A stretch of DNA of 64,000 bases from Streptomyces mobaraensis (GTDB lineage Bacteria > Actinomycetota > Actinomycetes > Streptomycetales > Streptomycetaceae), in NCBI RefSeq assembly GCF_020099395.1, contig NZ_CP083590.1, positions 1,612,001-1,676,000 of the forward strand, written 5' to 3'. The stretch's first letter is position 1. Each line of letters opens with the position of its first letter. Position numbers and translations under genes: made by a program. The notes below the pieces were generated by a model. The model saw only the letters and a list, made by a program, of their open reading frames with translations. It had not been told where the DNA came from and did no database searches. This document shows, in pieces, positions 54,395-62,513 of the stretch.

Positions 54395-54609
54395 TGCCCC
54401 GGTCCCGCCCCTTCGCCGATTCCTGGGGCTGCGCCCCAGACCCCGCTTGTCGCGGCTTCGCCGCTCGTCCTCAAGCGCCGGACGGGCTGGATCGTGCGCC
54501 CGGGCGCAACCACTCAGCCCGTCCGGCGTTTGAGGACCTCGCGGCGAAGCCGCGATGCAGGGGGTCCGGGGCCCTCCCCGGGAATCGGCGAAGGGGTGGG
54601 ACCGGGGCA
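54395..54609. repeat. 215-bp imperfect palindrome
   Basis: The sequence is symmetric about 54502. Outer arms of 29 nt (54395-54423 and 54581-54609) match at 28 positions; inner arms of 23 nt (54467-54489 and 54515-54537) match at 22, containing CAGCCCGTCCGGCG and TTGAGGAC. The inner unit is the kind of CAGCCCGTCCGGCGTTTGAGGAC-like intergenic element dispersed in Streptomyces genomes. It lies between rsgA and the Ada-AlkA gene and could act as a terminator for rsgA. Confidence 0.8.
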
Positions 54610-54626
54610 CAGCCCGCCGCAGGCGC

Positions 54627-55814
54627 CTAGCGCGAGCGCCCCCGCTTGCGTTCCACCATGTACGCCCCCTCCGCCCGCCGCAGCTTCCACTCCCGCCGCA
54701 GCTCCGCGCGCAGCCGCGCGTCCGTGCGGGCCGCGAGGCGCTGGTTCTCGCGGAGGAGCTTGCGGTAGCTGTCGAGGCGGCGAGGGGCCAGCGCGCCCTC
54801 CTCAATGGCCGCCGTCACCGCGCACCCGGGCTCGCTGTCGTGGCCGCAGTCGTGGAAGCGGCATTCTGCGGCGAGGGCCTCGATCTCGGAGAAGGTGCGG
54901 GAGACGCCGCCCTCGGCGTCCCAGAGGCCGACGCCCCTCAGCCCGGGGGTGTCGATGAGGACGCCGCCGCCCGGATTTTCATCTTAATCTTTATTATTAC
55001 CTATATTCTTCCAATCCTACTCTTACCTCTCCACTCCATTCCTACATTCTACTTATCCCCCTCTTTCTAATTCTCTTTATTCCAATATTTATTCCTTCTC
55101 CATTCCTTCCCTATTCTCCCCTCCCTACCCTTCCCTTCTTTATCTCCCACTCACTCTAATACCTCCCACCCCCCTCATCCTTCTCCTCCATTTCTCCTTC
55201 CTCTTCTAACCCTTAATACTTTCCTCTTCTTAATTCCTACTCCCCTTCTTTACATATCCTTACATCCAATTACCTCCACCCACTCCCTTTCACCTTCCCC
55301 TCAACCCCCCCTTCCCCCTTCTCCCTTCTCCCTAACCCACCCCCCCCCTTTCTTACTATTACTTCCCCCTTCTCTACTTTACTTCCTCACACTTTCTCTA
55401 ACCCCCCTAATTCTTCCCTTCAATTCCCACCTTCCCTCATTTCTTACCTATTACCTTCCCTCCCTCCCCTATCTTTCTCCTTCCTCCCTCTCCCTTCCTA
55501 TCCCCCTTCCTAACATTTAACTACTTCCTCCCACTACTCTTATCAATGCCATTCCTCCCCTATTTACTCCCATTTCCTTACCCCTCTTATACTCCTTATT
55601 TCCTTTACTTACCCCTACTATTCCTGACTCTACCCCCCTTCTACGACCTAGGTCGTCATCTTCCCCTGACTACGCTTACGATCGCTCCCGGGATGCACCT
55701 AAGCCCACTGCTTCCGTAGGGCCGCGTAGACCAGTGGCGTGCAGCGAAGCCCTCGTCCCAGCCGTAGCGGGCGAGGGGGTGCTGTGCGGAATGCGGGAAC
55801 GACTCGGAGGACAA
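54627..55814 (-). pseudogene. rsgA: Ribosome small-subunit GTPase RsgA, interrupted in this sequence
   Basis: The C-terminal 116 residues are intact (54627-54974): PGGGVLIDTPGLRGVGLWD, then the zinc motif CRFHDCGHDSEPGC and a Lys/Arg-rich tail. The N-terminus is also recognisable from TTG 55814 (HPLARYGWDEGFAA, about 55725-55780), degrading toward 55650 (LRCIPGAIVSVVRGR resembles the normal LVPGRVVRVDRGR). Both ends share one reading frame, and the total of 395 codons fits Streptomyces RsgA. The middle is replaced by the G-poor tract at 54975-55640, which decodes into the missing P-loop and G4 motifs. RsgA is a circularly permuted GTPase that matures 30S subunits. In the organism the gene is probably intact; as written it has in-frame stops. 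Confidence 0.85.
54975..55640. other. G-depleted tract that reads as rsgA in a three-letter alphabet
   Basis: The plus strand contains no G from 54975 to 55547 and only one (55548) up to 55625. If written T stands for G, A for T, and C for A or C, the reverse strand spells RsgA peptides at the right places: NRTTT near 54985-54999, KSTLANAL at 55062-55085, and LTKADL at 55258-55275. The distances between them (about 86 and 184 nt) fit the family. Scattered indels shift the frame. The tract fades into normal sequence between about 55640 and 55720. No gene, mobile element or repeat is present. Confidence 0.85.
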
Positions 55815-55896
55815 CGCGGTGTTCCTTCGGAAGGAGGGAGGTGAGAGTGGTCGATCGCCGGGTACGGGCCGTCGTGGCCGCCGTGGTGACAGTCAT
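55699..55896 (-). CDS. Short ORF with strong ribosome site, overlapping the rsgA 5' end
   Basis: 65 residues from ATG 55896, with AGGAGGTGA 8 nt upstream, the best ribosome site in the area. The peptide begins MTVTTAATTARTRRSTTLTS and is basic. It runs out of frame with rsgA and ends at 55699, inside the zone where the sequence begins to degrade, so its true C-terminus is uncertain. It could be a small gene or leader translated into rsgA. I do not recognise it. Confidence 0.35.
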   Translation of the reverse strand: MTVTTAATTARTRRSTTLTSLLPKEHRVVLRVVPAFRTAPPRPLRLGRGLRCTPLVYAALRKQWA

Positions 55897-55979
55897 CCCG
55901 GACTCACCTCCTGATTCCGCGCGCGGCACCGCTGCCGCTGTCTCCCGCGCCGCTGGTCGCGGCTGTCGGGGGGACTTTA

Positions 55980-56039
55980 GAGCGGGTCGGGCCGCGCTCG
56001 CGAGCGATTATCCGCTCGTGAGCGCGGCCCGACCCGCTC
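55980..56039. terminator. 27-bp stem hairpin downstream of the YihY-family gene
   Basis: Arms 55980-56006 and 56013-56039 pair with a single mismatch around the loop ATTATC. It lies 22 nt after the stop of the leftward YihY gene and before the short ORF and rsgA, so it most likely terminates YihY transcription. The stem is exceptionally long. Confidence 0.7.
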
Positions 56040-56060
56040 CCCCCTTACCGCCTTGCCGCT

Positions 56061-57266
56061 CTACCGCCTCCGGTGCTTCGCGTGCTTGGGCTCCCCCTTC
56101 GCCGCCTTCCCCGGCTTCTCCGCCCGCACGTGCTGGAGCCGCGTCCGCACGTCCTCGGGCGGCAGGAACTGCGCCCACCGCTCCGGGAACTCCGAGGGCG
56201 GCTCCCGGTCCCGCAGTCCGTCCTCCGCGTAGTCCTCGGGGTCGTCCTCGTACTCGTGGACCATCGCCAGCGCTGCCCGCTCGGCCGCCGTCGCCGCCGC
56301 GGCGGCGGCCTTGCGGCGGTCCGCCTCGGCGCGGGCGGCGGCGGTGGTGACCGACGGCCAGACGCGGTCCATGGCCGCGTTGACCGCAGCGCCCACGAGC
56401 ACGGCGAAGGCGGAGACGCCGATCCACAGCAGGACGGCGACGGGCGCCGCGAGCGAGCCGTAGATCGTCAGACCTTCCACCGTGTGGGTGAGGTAGATCC
56501 GCAGCAGGAAGCTGCCGATCACCCACATCGTGAGCGCCACGAGCGCCCCGGGGATGTCCTCCCGCCACGGCGACCGCACGGGCACCGACACGTGGTACAG
56601 CGTGGTCAGGAAGGCGACGGACAGCACCAGGACGACGGGCCAGTACAGGACCTGCACGACGCCGGCGCTCCACGGCACGATGTTCTCCACCGCCTCCGGT
56701 CCCACCACCATCAGCGGCATCACCACCGCCCCGATGAGCAGGGCGACGAGGTAGAGCAGGAAGGCCAGCAGCCTGGTGCGGACGATGCCGCGCCGGCCCT
56801 CCAGCCCGTACATGATGGTGATGGTGTCGACGAAGACGTTGACGGCCCGCGATCCGGACCACAGGGCGATGGCGAAGCCGACCGAGACGATCTCGGGCCG
56901 GCGGGCGCCGTTCTGTACGTCATTCAGCAGGGGCACGGTGATCTGGTTGACGCCGCGGTCCGACAGGACGGCCGAGGACGCGTTGATGATGTTGTCCTGG
57001 AGGCTCCTGATGGTGTGGGTGCCGGTCCAGTCGTCCAGGTACCCCAGCAGGCTCATGAAGCCCAGGAGCAACGGCGGCAGCGACAGCAGGGTGAAGAACG
57101 CGGCTTCGGCGGCGAGGCCGGTGACGCGGTACTCCATGCAGGAATTGATCGTGTCCTTGAGGAGCAGCCACGCCATCCTCCGCTTCGACACATTTCGGTA
57201 CAGGGCCCGGGCTCGGTGGAGCCGGCCCTTCCGCTGCCCCGGTGGTTCATTTGTTGCTGCCTGCAC
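56061..57266 (-). CDS. YihY/BrkB-family inner membrane protein
   Basis: 401 residues. Six membrane segments lie between about 45 and 290, with the family stretches AAEAAFFTLLSLPPLLLG, WSGSRAVNVFVDTITIMYG, and FLLRIYLTHTVEGLTIYGSLAAPVAVLLWIG (key part YGSLAAPVAVLLW). The cytoplasmic C-terminus is Ala/Lys/Glu-rich, ending in a basic run. The family was once called ribonuclease BN or virulence factor BrkB; its transport function is not established. Confidence 0.87.
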   Translation of the reverse strand: MQAATNEPPGQRKGRLHRARALYRNVSKRRMAWLLLKDTINSCMEYRVTGLAAEAAFFTLLSLPPLLLGFMSLLGYLDDWTGTHTIRSLQDNIINASSAVLSDRGVNQITVPLLNDVQNGARRPEIVSVGFAIALWSGSRAVNVFVDTITIMYGLEGRRGIVRTRLLAFLLYLVALLIGAVVMPLMVVGPEAVENIVPWSAGVVQVLYWPVVLVLSVAFLTTLYHVSVPVRSPWREDIPGALVALTMWVIGSFLLRIYLTHTVEGLTIYGSLAAPVAVLLWIGVSAFAVLVGAAVNAAMDRVWPSVTTAAARAEADRRKAAAAAATAAERAALAMVHEYEDDPEDYAEDGLRDREPPSEFPERWAQFLPPEDVRTRLQHVRAEKPGKAAKGEPKHAKHRRR

Positions 57267-57364
57267 GCCCTAACCGTATCCGTCTCCGACCGGTCCGTTC
57301 ATCCGCCGGACAGCCGTGCGGGGGGCCACCCGGACCCTCACGGCGCGCGTGGTTGGGTGAGGCC

Positions 57365-58030
57365 ATGGACAACAGATCGGACACCAGAACGACCCCGGTG
57401 ACCACCTGGTCACTCCACATGACCGCACCGGACGCCCTCGTCCCCGCCGGCGCTCCCGGTCCGGGCCCCGATATCCGCTTCGTACGGTCCGAGGTGCCGT
57501 CGCCCGAGTTCAGCCGTTTCCTCTATACGGCCGTCGGCGGCGACCACGCCTGGACGGACCGGCTGGCATGGCCGTACGCGCGGTGGCAGGAGTACCTGGA
57601 CCGGCCCGGCGTGGAGACGTGGGTCGCGTACGACCGGGGGACGCCGGCCGGCTATGCGGAGCTGGCGCCCGGGGACCCCGGCCCCGAGTTCGGAGGCGCC
57701 GGCCCGGTGGGCGGCGCCGCGTCCGTCGAGATCGTCTACTTCGGGCTGCTGCCCGCCTTCCAGGGCCGGCGCATCGGCGGCCACCTGCTGACCCACGGCG
57801 TCCGGCGGGCCTGGGACCTGGCCGAACGCCACCCGGAGCTGCCGCCGACCCGGCGCGTGTGGCTGCACACCTGCTCCAAGGACGGCGAGCACGCCATGGC
57901 CAACTACGAGCGCCGCGGCTTCACCGTCTTCGCGACGAAGACGGAGGACGAGCCGGACGTTCCGGCCCCCGGCCCCTGGCCCGGCGCGCGTCCGGCCGCG
58001 TCCCCGGCTCCCGCCGGCACCTCCGCCTGA
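57365..58030 (+). CDS. GNAT-family N-acetyltransferase
   Basis: 221 residues from ATG 57365. The acetyl-CoA site is in EIVYFGLLPAFQGRRIGGHLL (motif A Q/RxxGxG/A as QGRRIGG), then WLHTCSKDGEHAMANYERRGF at motif B. The last 25 residues are Pro/Ala-rich. The acceptor is unknown. It stands between the YihY gene and the sulfur operon without coupling to either. Confidence 0.85.
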   Translation: MDNRSDTRTTPVTTWSLHMTAPDALVPAGAPGPGPDIRFVRSEVPSPEFSRFLYTAVGGDHAWTDRLAWPYARWQEYLDRPGVETWVAYDRGTPAGYAELAPGDPGPEFGGAGPVGGAASVEIVYFGLLPAFQGRRIGGHLLTHGVRRAWDLAERHPELPPTRRVWLHTCSKDGEHAMANYERRGFTVFATKTEDEPDVPAPGPWPGARPAASPAPAGTSA

Positions 58031-58120
58031 CCATCATCCACATCTCACATCACAAGACGATCCGTCTCACCATGCGGCAGACAGTGGACTGCCCCCAAAC
58101 GCCCGTGCCACGCTTCCCTC

Positions 58121-58204
58121 ATGTCACGAGCTGGAGTTGCCTTGGTGAGTCGGCGTCACGTCGACCTCGGCCGCGTGTCCAGCGCCATCTGTCCAGCGGG
58201 CTGA
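58121..58204 (+). CDS. Cys-containing leader peptide of the sulfate assimilation operon
   Basis: A 27-codon frame starts MSRAGVALVSRRHVDLGR and ends with Ser-Ser-Ala-Ile-Cys before Pro-Ala-Gly-stop. SRRHVDLGR with a terminal Cys is the signature of actinobacterial leader peptides found upstream of sulfur genes. The ribosome would sense charged Cys-tRNA at the Cys codon near the end (58190-58192). It lies 244 nt upstream of sulfite reductase and is too short for most gene finders. Confidence 0.75.
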   Translation: MSRAGVALVSRRHVDLGRVSSAICPAG

Positions 58205-58448
58205 CAGGCTCAGCACCACCGCTTCCCTGACCGCCGTCCCCGAAGGCGCGGACCGGCGGGCCCCACCCGATTCCGTCCGTTCTCGGGCCGTCCGCTGCAC
58301 CCTCCCCACCCTGCCGCTCGCCATACCCGCAGGTCAGCCCCGTCATGCCGGCATACAAGCGGCACCGGGGGCCGGCCCGCCGGACAGGCGTGCCGCCGGG
58401 GTGTGCGGTGCCGGCCCGGCGGGCGGACCTCCCGAAGGACAGAACGCC
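58205..58448 (+). promoter_or_regulatory. Leader region with possible attenuator hairpin
   Basis: Between the leader peptide and sulfite reductase, GCCCGCCGG (58375-58383) can pair with CCGGCGGGC (58416-58424). Other GC-rich pairings such as GCCGGCC compete with it, so alternative structures are plausible. It may couple translation of the Cys codon to transcription of the operon. Confidence 0.35.
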
Positions 58449-60155
58449 ATGGCCGCCACCGCGCAACCCCCCGCAGCCGCCGCGCCGGCGACATCCCGCC
58501 GCAAGGCCGGCCGCCACCGTGGCGAAGGCCAGTGGGCCGCAGGCCACTTCACCCCGCTCAACGCCAACGAGCAGGTGAAGAAGGACGACGACGGTCTCAA
58601 TGTGCGGACACGTATTGAGACGATCTACGCCAAGGCGGGTTTCGCCGCCATCGACCCCGCCGACCTGCGCGGCCGGATGCGCTGGTGGGGCCTGTACACC
58701 CAGCGCCGGCCCGGCATCGACGGCGGGAAGACCGCGGTGCTGGCGCCGGAGGAGCTGGACGACGAGTACTTCATGCTGCGGGTGCGCGTCGACGGCGGCC
58801 GGCTGACCACCGCCCAACTGCGCGTGATCGGGGAGGTGTCCCAGGAGTTCGCGCGCGGCACCGCCGACATCACCGACCGCCAGAACATCCAGTACCACTG
58901 GATCCGCATCGAGGACGTCCCCGAGATCTGGCGGCGGCTGGAGGCCGTGGGCCTGTCCACCACCGAGGCGTGCGGTGACACCCCGCGCGTCATCCTCGGT
59001 TCGCCGGTCGCCGGCATCGCCGAGGACGAGATCATCGACGGCACCCCGGCCATCGAGGAGATCCACCGCCGCTTCATCGGCAACAAGGACTTCTCCAACC
59101 TCCCCCGCAAGTTCAAGACGGCGGTCTCCGGCTCCCCGCTGCTGGACGTCGTCCACGAGATCAACGACGTGGCGTTCGTCGGCGTCCGCCACCCCGAGCA
59201 CGGCCCGGGCTTCGACCTGTGGGTGGGCGGCGGGCTGTCCACCAATCCGAAGATCGGCGTCCGGCTCGGCGCCTGGGTGCCGTTGGCCGACGTACCGGAC
59301 GTCTTCGGCGGCGTGATCGGCATCTTCCGCGACTACGGCTACCGGCGGCTGCGCAACCGGGCGCGGCTGAAGTTCCTCCTCGCCGACTGGGGGCCGGAAC
59401 GGTTCCGCGAGGTCCTGGAGCGGGAGTACCTGGGCCGCCCGCTGCTCGACGGGCCCGCGCCCGAGCGCCCGGCGGAGCGCTGGCGCGACCACGTCGGCGT
59501 GCACCGGCAGCGCGACGGCCGGTACTACGTCGGCTTCGCGCCGCGCGTCGGGCGGGTGGACGGCAGCACCCTGACGAAGATCGCCGAGCTGGCCGAGGCC
59601 CATGGCTCGGGCCGGCTGCGGACCACCGCCGAGCAGAAGATGATCGTCCTCGACGTGCCGGAGGACCGCGTCGCGTCGCTGACCGCCGGCCTGGAGGCGC
59701 TGGACCTCCGGGTGACCCCGTCCCCGTTCCGGCGCGGCACGATGGCCTGCACCGGCATCGAGTTCTGCAAGCTGGCGATCGTCGAGACCAAGGCGCGCGG
59801 CGCGTCCCTCATCGACGAACTGGAGCGCCGCCTCCCCGAGTTCGACGAGCCGCTCACCATCAACCTCAACGGCTGCCCCAACGCCTGCGCCCGTATCCAG
59901 GTGGCGGACATCGGTCTCAAGGGGCAGCTGGTCACGGACGGGCAGGGTCGCCAGGTCGAGGGGTACCAGGTGCATCTGGGCGGGGCGCTCGGCCTGGAGG
60001 CCGGGTTCGGCCGCAAGGTGCGCGGCCTCAAGGTGACCGCGGACGGGCTCCCCGACTACGTCGAGCGGGTGCTCCGCCGCTACCTGGCCGGCCGCGCGGC
60101 CGGTGAGCGCTTCGCCGCCTGGGCGGCCCGGGCCGGCGAGGAGGAGCTGTCGTGA
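58449..60155 (+). CDS. sir: Assimilatory sulfite reductase (siroheme, ferredoxin-type)
   Basis: 568 residues with the duplicated nitrite/sulfite reductase fold. The ferredoxin-like half-domains appear as GRLTTAQLRVIGEVSQEFARG and its counterpart GSTLTKIAELAEAHGSGRLRTT. The siroheme/4Fe-4S ligands are CTGIEFC and NGCPNAC. TDRQNIQYHWIR matches the substrate-binding Arg region. It reduces sulfite to sulfide with six electrons, most probably from ferredoxin. ATG 58449 is chosen as start; it lies after the leader region. It heads the cys operon and its stop overlaps the next start. Confidence 0.92.
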   Translation: MAATAQPPAAAAPATSRRKAGRHRGEGQWAAGHFTPLNANEQVKKDDDGLNVRTRIETIYAKAGFAAIDPADLRGRMRWWGLYTQRRPGIDGGKTAVLAPEELDDEYFMLRVRVDGGRLTTAQLRVIGEVSQEFARGTADITDRQNIQYHWIRIEDVPEIWRRLEAVGLSTTEACGDTPRVILGSPVAGIAEDEIIDGTPAIEEIHRRFIGNKDFSNLPRKFKTAVSGSPLLDVVHEINDVAFVGVRHPEHGPGFDLWVGGGLSTNPKIGVRLGAWVPLADVPDVFGGVIGIFRDYGYRRLRNRARLKFLLADWGPERFREVLEREYLGRPLLDGPAPERPAERWRDHVGVHRQRDGRYYVGFAPRVGRVDGSTLTKIAELAEAHGSGRLRTTAEQKMIVLDVPEDRVASLTAGLEALDLRVTPSPFRRGTMACTGIEFCKLAIVETKARGASLIDELERRLPEFDEPLTINLNGCPNACARIQVADIGLKGQLVTDGQGRQVEGYQVHLGGALGLEAGFGRKVRGLKVTADGLPDYVERVLRRYLAGRAAGERFAAWAARAGEEELS

Positions 60156-60349
60156 GCGAGCGCGCCGCCCCCTTCCACTGCCCGTACTGCGGCGACGAGG
60201 ACCTGCGGCCCCACGAGGAGGGCCACGGCGCCTGGGAGTGCGCCGCGTGCAACCGGGCGTTCCTGCTCAAGTTCCTGGGGCTGCTGTCCCGGGGGCTCGC
60301 CGGAGCACCGGAGAAGCGGACGACCGGAGGACCCGATGACCGATCATGA
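60152..60349 (+). CDS. Small zinc-ribbon protein of the sulfite reductase operon
   Basis: 65 residues from GTG 60152, overlapping the sulfite reductase stop (GTGA). CPYCGDE and CAACNRAF form a CxxC...CxxC zinc ribbon. This small protein is regularly found between sir and cysH in Streptomyces. It may help assemble or donate electrons to sulfite reductase, but no function is proven. It overlaps cysH by 14 nt. Confidence 0.85.
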   Translation: MSERAAPFHCPYCGDEDLRPHEEGHGAWECAACNRAFLLKFLGLLSRGLAGAPEKRTTGGPDDRS

Positions 60350-61019
60350 GCGGCTCGCCCTCCGCGCCGGCCGCGAACTGGAGGACGCCCCCGCCGAGGA
60401 GATCCTGCGCTGGGCCGTGGACACCTTCGGCGACCGCTTCTGCGTCACCTCCTCCATGGAGGACGCCGTCGTCGCCCACCTCGCGTCCCGCGTCCGGCCC
60501 GGCGTGGACGTCGTCTTCCTCGACACCGGCTACCACTTCCCGGAGACCATCGGGACGCGCGACGCGGTGGCGGCGGTGATGGACGTCCACGTCATCACCC
60601 TCACCCCGCCGCAGAGCGTCGCCGAGCAGGACGCCGCGTACGGCCCGGCGCTGCACGACCGCGACCCGGACCTGTGCTGCGCGCTGCGCAAGGTGCGTCC
60701 GTTGCGGGAGGGGCTGGCGGGGTACGACGCGTGGGCTACCGGACTGCGCCGCGACGAGTCCCCGACCCGGGCCGCGACACCCGTCGTCGGCTGGGACGCC
60801 CGGCGCGGCAAGGTGAAGATCGCGCCGATCGCCCGCTGGACGGCGGACGACGTGGACGCGTACGTCGCCGAGCACGGTGTGCTCACCAACCCGCTGCTCA
60901 CGGACGGGTACGCGTCCATCGGCTGCGCGCCCTGCACCCGCCGGGTGCGGGAGGGCGAGGACGCGCGGGCCGGCCGCTGGGCGGGCCGGGCCAAGACCGA
61001 GTGCGGGCTGCACGGATGA
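60336..61019 (+). CDS. cysH: Phosphoadenylyl/adenylyl-sulfate reductase
   Basis: 227 residues. FLDTGYHFPETI is in the adenine-binding PP-loop-like core; LCCALRKVRPL and GCAPCTRR supply the CC...CxxC set that binds a 4Fe-4S cluster, and ECGLHG carries the catalytic Cys near the C-terminus. Cluster-containing members are adenylyl-sulfate (APS) reductases rather than thioredoxin-type PAPS reductases, so APS is the likely substrate. It reduces it to sulfite. Confidence 0.92.
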   Translation: MTDHERLALRAGRELEDAPAEEILRWAVDTFGDRFCVTSSMEDAVVAHLASRVRPGVDVVFLDTGYHFPETIGTRDAVAAVMDVHVITLTPPQSVAEQDAAYGPALHDRDPDLCCALRKVRPLREGLAGYDAWATGLRRDESPTRAATPVVGWDARRGKVKIAPIARWTADDVDAYVAEHGVLTNPLLTDGYASIGCAPCTRRVREGEDARAGRWAGRAKTECGLHG

Positions 61020-61597
61020 CCGGCTCGCACCGATCAAACGGATCGAATCCCTGGGAGAACCGGATGACGGGTGCCACGGTGTGGCTCACCGGCCTGCCGA
61101 GCGCGGGCAAGACGACGATCGCCCGCGCGCTCGCGGACCGGCTGCGGGCCGAGGGACGCCCGGTGGAGGTGCTGGACGGCGACGAGATCCGCGAGTTCCT
61201 CTCCGCAGGACTGGGCTTCTCCCGCGCCGACCGGGACGCCAACGTCCGGCGCGTCGGCTTCGTCGCCCAGCTGCTCGCCGCCCACGGCGTGACGGTCCTC
61301 GTCCCCGTCATCGCCCCGTACGCCGACACCCGCGAGGCGGTGCGCAAACGCCACCAGGCGCTGGGCACCGGGTACTTGGAGGTACACGTGGCCACGCCCG
61401 TCGAGGTCTGCTCGGTCCGGGACGTCAAGGGCCTCTACGCCCGCCAGGCGGCCGGCGAACTCACCGGCCTGACCGGCGTCGACGACCCGTACGAGGCCCC
61501 GGACGACCCCGACCTGCGCATCGACGCCCACGAGCGGACGGTGGCGGAGTCGGCGGACGCGGTGTACGCGCTGCTGGCGGGGAGGGGAGTGCTGTGA
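61016..61597 (+). CDS. cysC: Adenylyl-sulfate kinase
   Basis: 193 residues. The P-loop is GLPSAGKTTIARAL (about 26-39), then LDGDEIREFLSAGLGFSRADRDANVRRVG (key part LDGDEIR and RDANVRR), a classical APS kinase signature, and KGLYARQAAGELTGLTGVDDPYEAP near the C-terminus. It phosphorylates APS to PAPS, for sulfotransferases or PAPS-based reduction. ATG 61016 overlaps the cysH stop (ATGA); ATG 61064 is an alternative. Its presence beside an APS-type reductase suggests PAPS is needed for sulfation. Confidence 0.92.
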   Translation: MTGSHRSNGSNPWENRMTGATVWLTGLPSAGKTTIARALADRLRAEGRPVEVLDGDEIREFLSAGLGFSRADRDANVRRVGFVAQLLAAHGVTVLVPVIAPYADTREAVRKRHQALGTGYLEVHVATPVEVCSVRDVKGLYARQAAGELTGLTGVDDPYEAPDDPDLRIDAHERTVAESADAVYALLAGRGVL

Positions 61598-62511
61598 CGG
61601 CTCGCGGTGACAGCCCGTACGCCCTGTCGCACCTCGACGCGCTGGAGTCGGAGGCGGTGCACGTCTTCCGGGAGGTGGCGGGCGAGTTCGAACGGCCGGT
61701 GCTGCTGTTCTCCGGCGGCAAGGACTCCGTCGTCATGCTGCACACGGCGCTGAAGGCGTTCGCCCCGGCCCCGCTGCCGTTCGCGCTGCTGCACGTGGAC
61801 ACCGGGCACAACTTCCCCGAGGTGCTGGCCTACCGCGACCGCGTCGTCGCCCGGCACGGGCTGCGGCTGCACATCGCGTCCGTCCAGCGGTTCATCGACG
61901 ACGGACGGCTGCGGGAGCGCCCCGACGGCACCCGCAACCCGCTGCAGACCGTGCCGCTGCTGGACGCCATCGAACGGCACCGCTTCGACGCGGTGTTCGG
62001 CGGCGGCCGGCGCGACGAGGAGAAGGCGCGGGCCAAGGAGCGGGTGTTCTCCCTGCGCGACGAGTTCGGCGGCTGGGACCCGCGCCGGCAGCGGCCGGAG
62101 CTGTGGGACCTCTACAACGGGCGGCACTCGCCCGGCGAGCACGTCCGCGTCTTCCCCCTCTCCAACTGGACCGAGCTGGACGTCTGGCAGTACATAGCCC
62201 GCGAGGGGCTCGAACTCCCCTCGATCTACTACGCCCATGAGCGCGAGGTCTTCGCCCGGTCGGGGATGTGGCTGACCCCCGGTGAGTGGGGTGGCCCCCG
62301 GGACGGGGAGCGGGTCGAGAGACGCGTGGTGCGCTACCGGACGGTCGGTGACATGTCCTGCACGGGCGCCGTGGAGTCGGACGCCGCCACCGTCGACCGG
62401 GTCATCGAGGAGATCGCCGCCTCCCGGCTCACCGAGCGGGGCGCGACGCGCGCCGACGACAAGCTGTCGGAGGCCGCGATGGAAGACCGCAAGCGCGAGG
62501 GGTACTTCTGA
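61594..62511 (+). CDS. cysD: Sulfate adenylyltransferase subunit 2
   Basis: 305 residues from GTG 61594 overlapping the cysC stop, with GGAGGGG upstream. The PP-loop is LLFSGGKDSVVMLH; FGGGRRDEEKARAKERVFS and FPLSNWTELDVWQYI are diagnostic of CysD. It makes APS from sulfate and ATP when driven by CysN GTP hydrolysis. Confidence 0.95.
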   Translation: MTARGDSPYALSHLDALESEAVHVFREVAGEFERPVLLFSGGKDSVVMLHTALKAFAPAPLPFALLHVDTGHNFPEVLAYRDRVVARHGLRLHIASVQRFIDDGRLRERPDGTRNPLQTVPLLDAIERHRFDAVFGGGRRDEEKARAKERVFSLRDEFGGWDPRRQRPELWDLYNGRHSPGEHVRVFPLSNWTELDVWQYIAREGLELPSIYYAHEREVFARSGMWLTPGEWGGPRDGERVERRVVRYRTVGDMSCTGAVESDAATVDRVIEEIAASRLTERGATRADDKLSEAAMEDRKREGYF

Positions 62512-62513
62512 TC

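Noticed and set aside
54975..55640. Reading the G-free tract as a mobile insertion, triplex-forming element or synthetic G-less cassette
   Set aside because: It has no ends, target duplication or coding content, it keeps the length and frame of rsgA, and it decodes into rsgA motifs at the expected spacing.
58205..58448. A SAM or cobalamin riboswitch ahead of sulfite reductase
   Set aside because: No conserved riboswitch core (for example a B12 box or SAM-I kink-turn) could be recognised; the leader peptide explains the region better.
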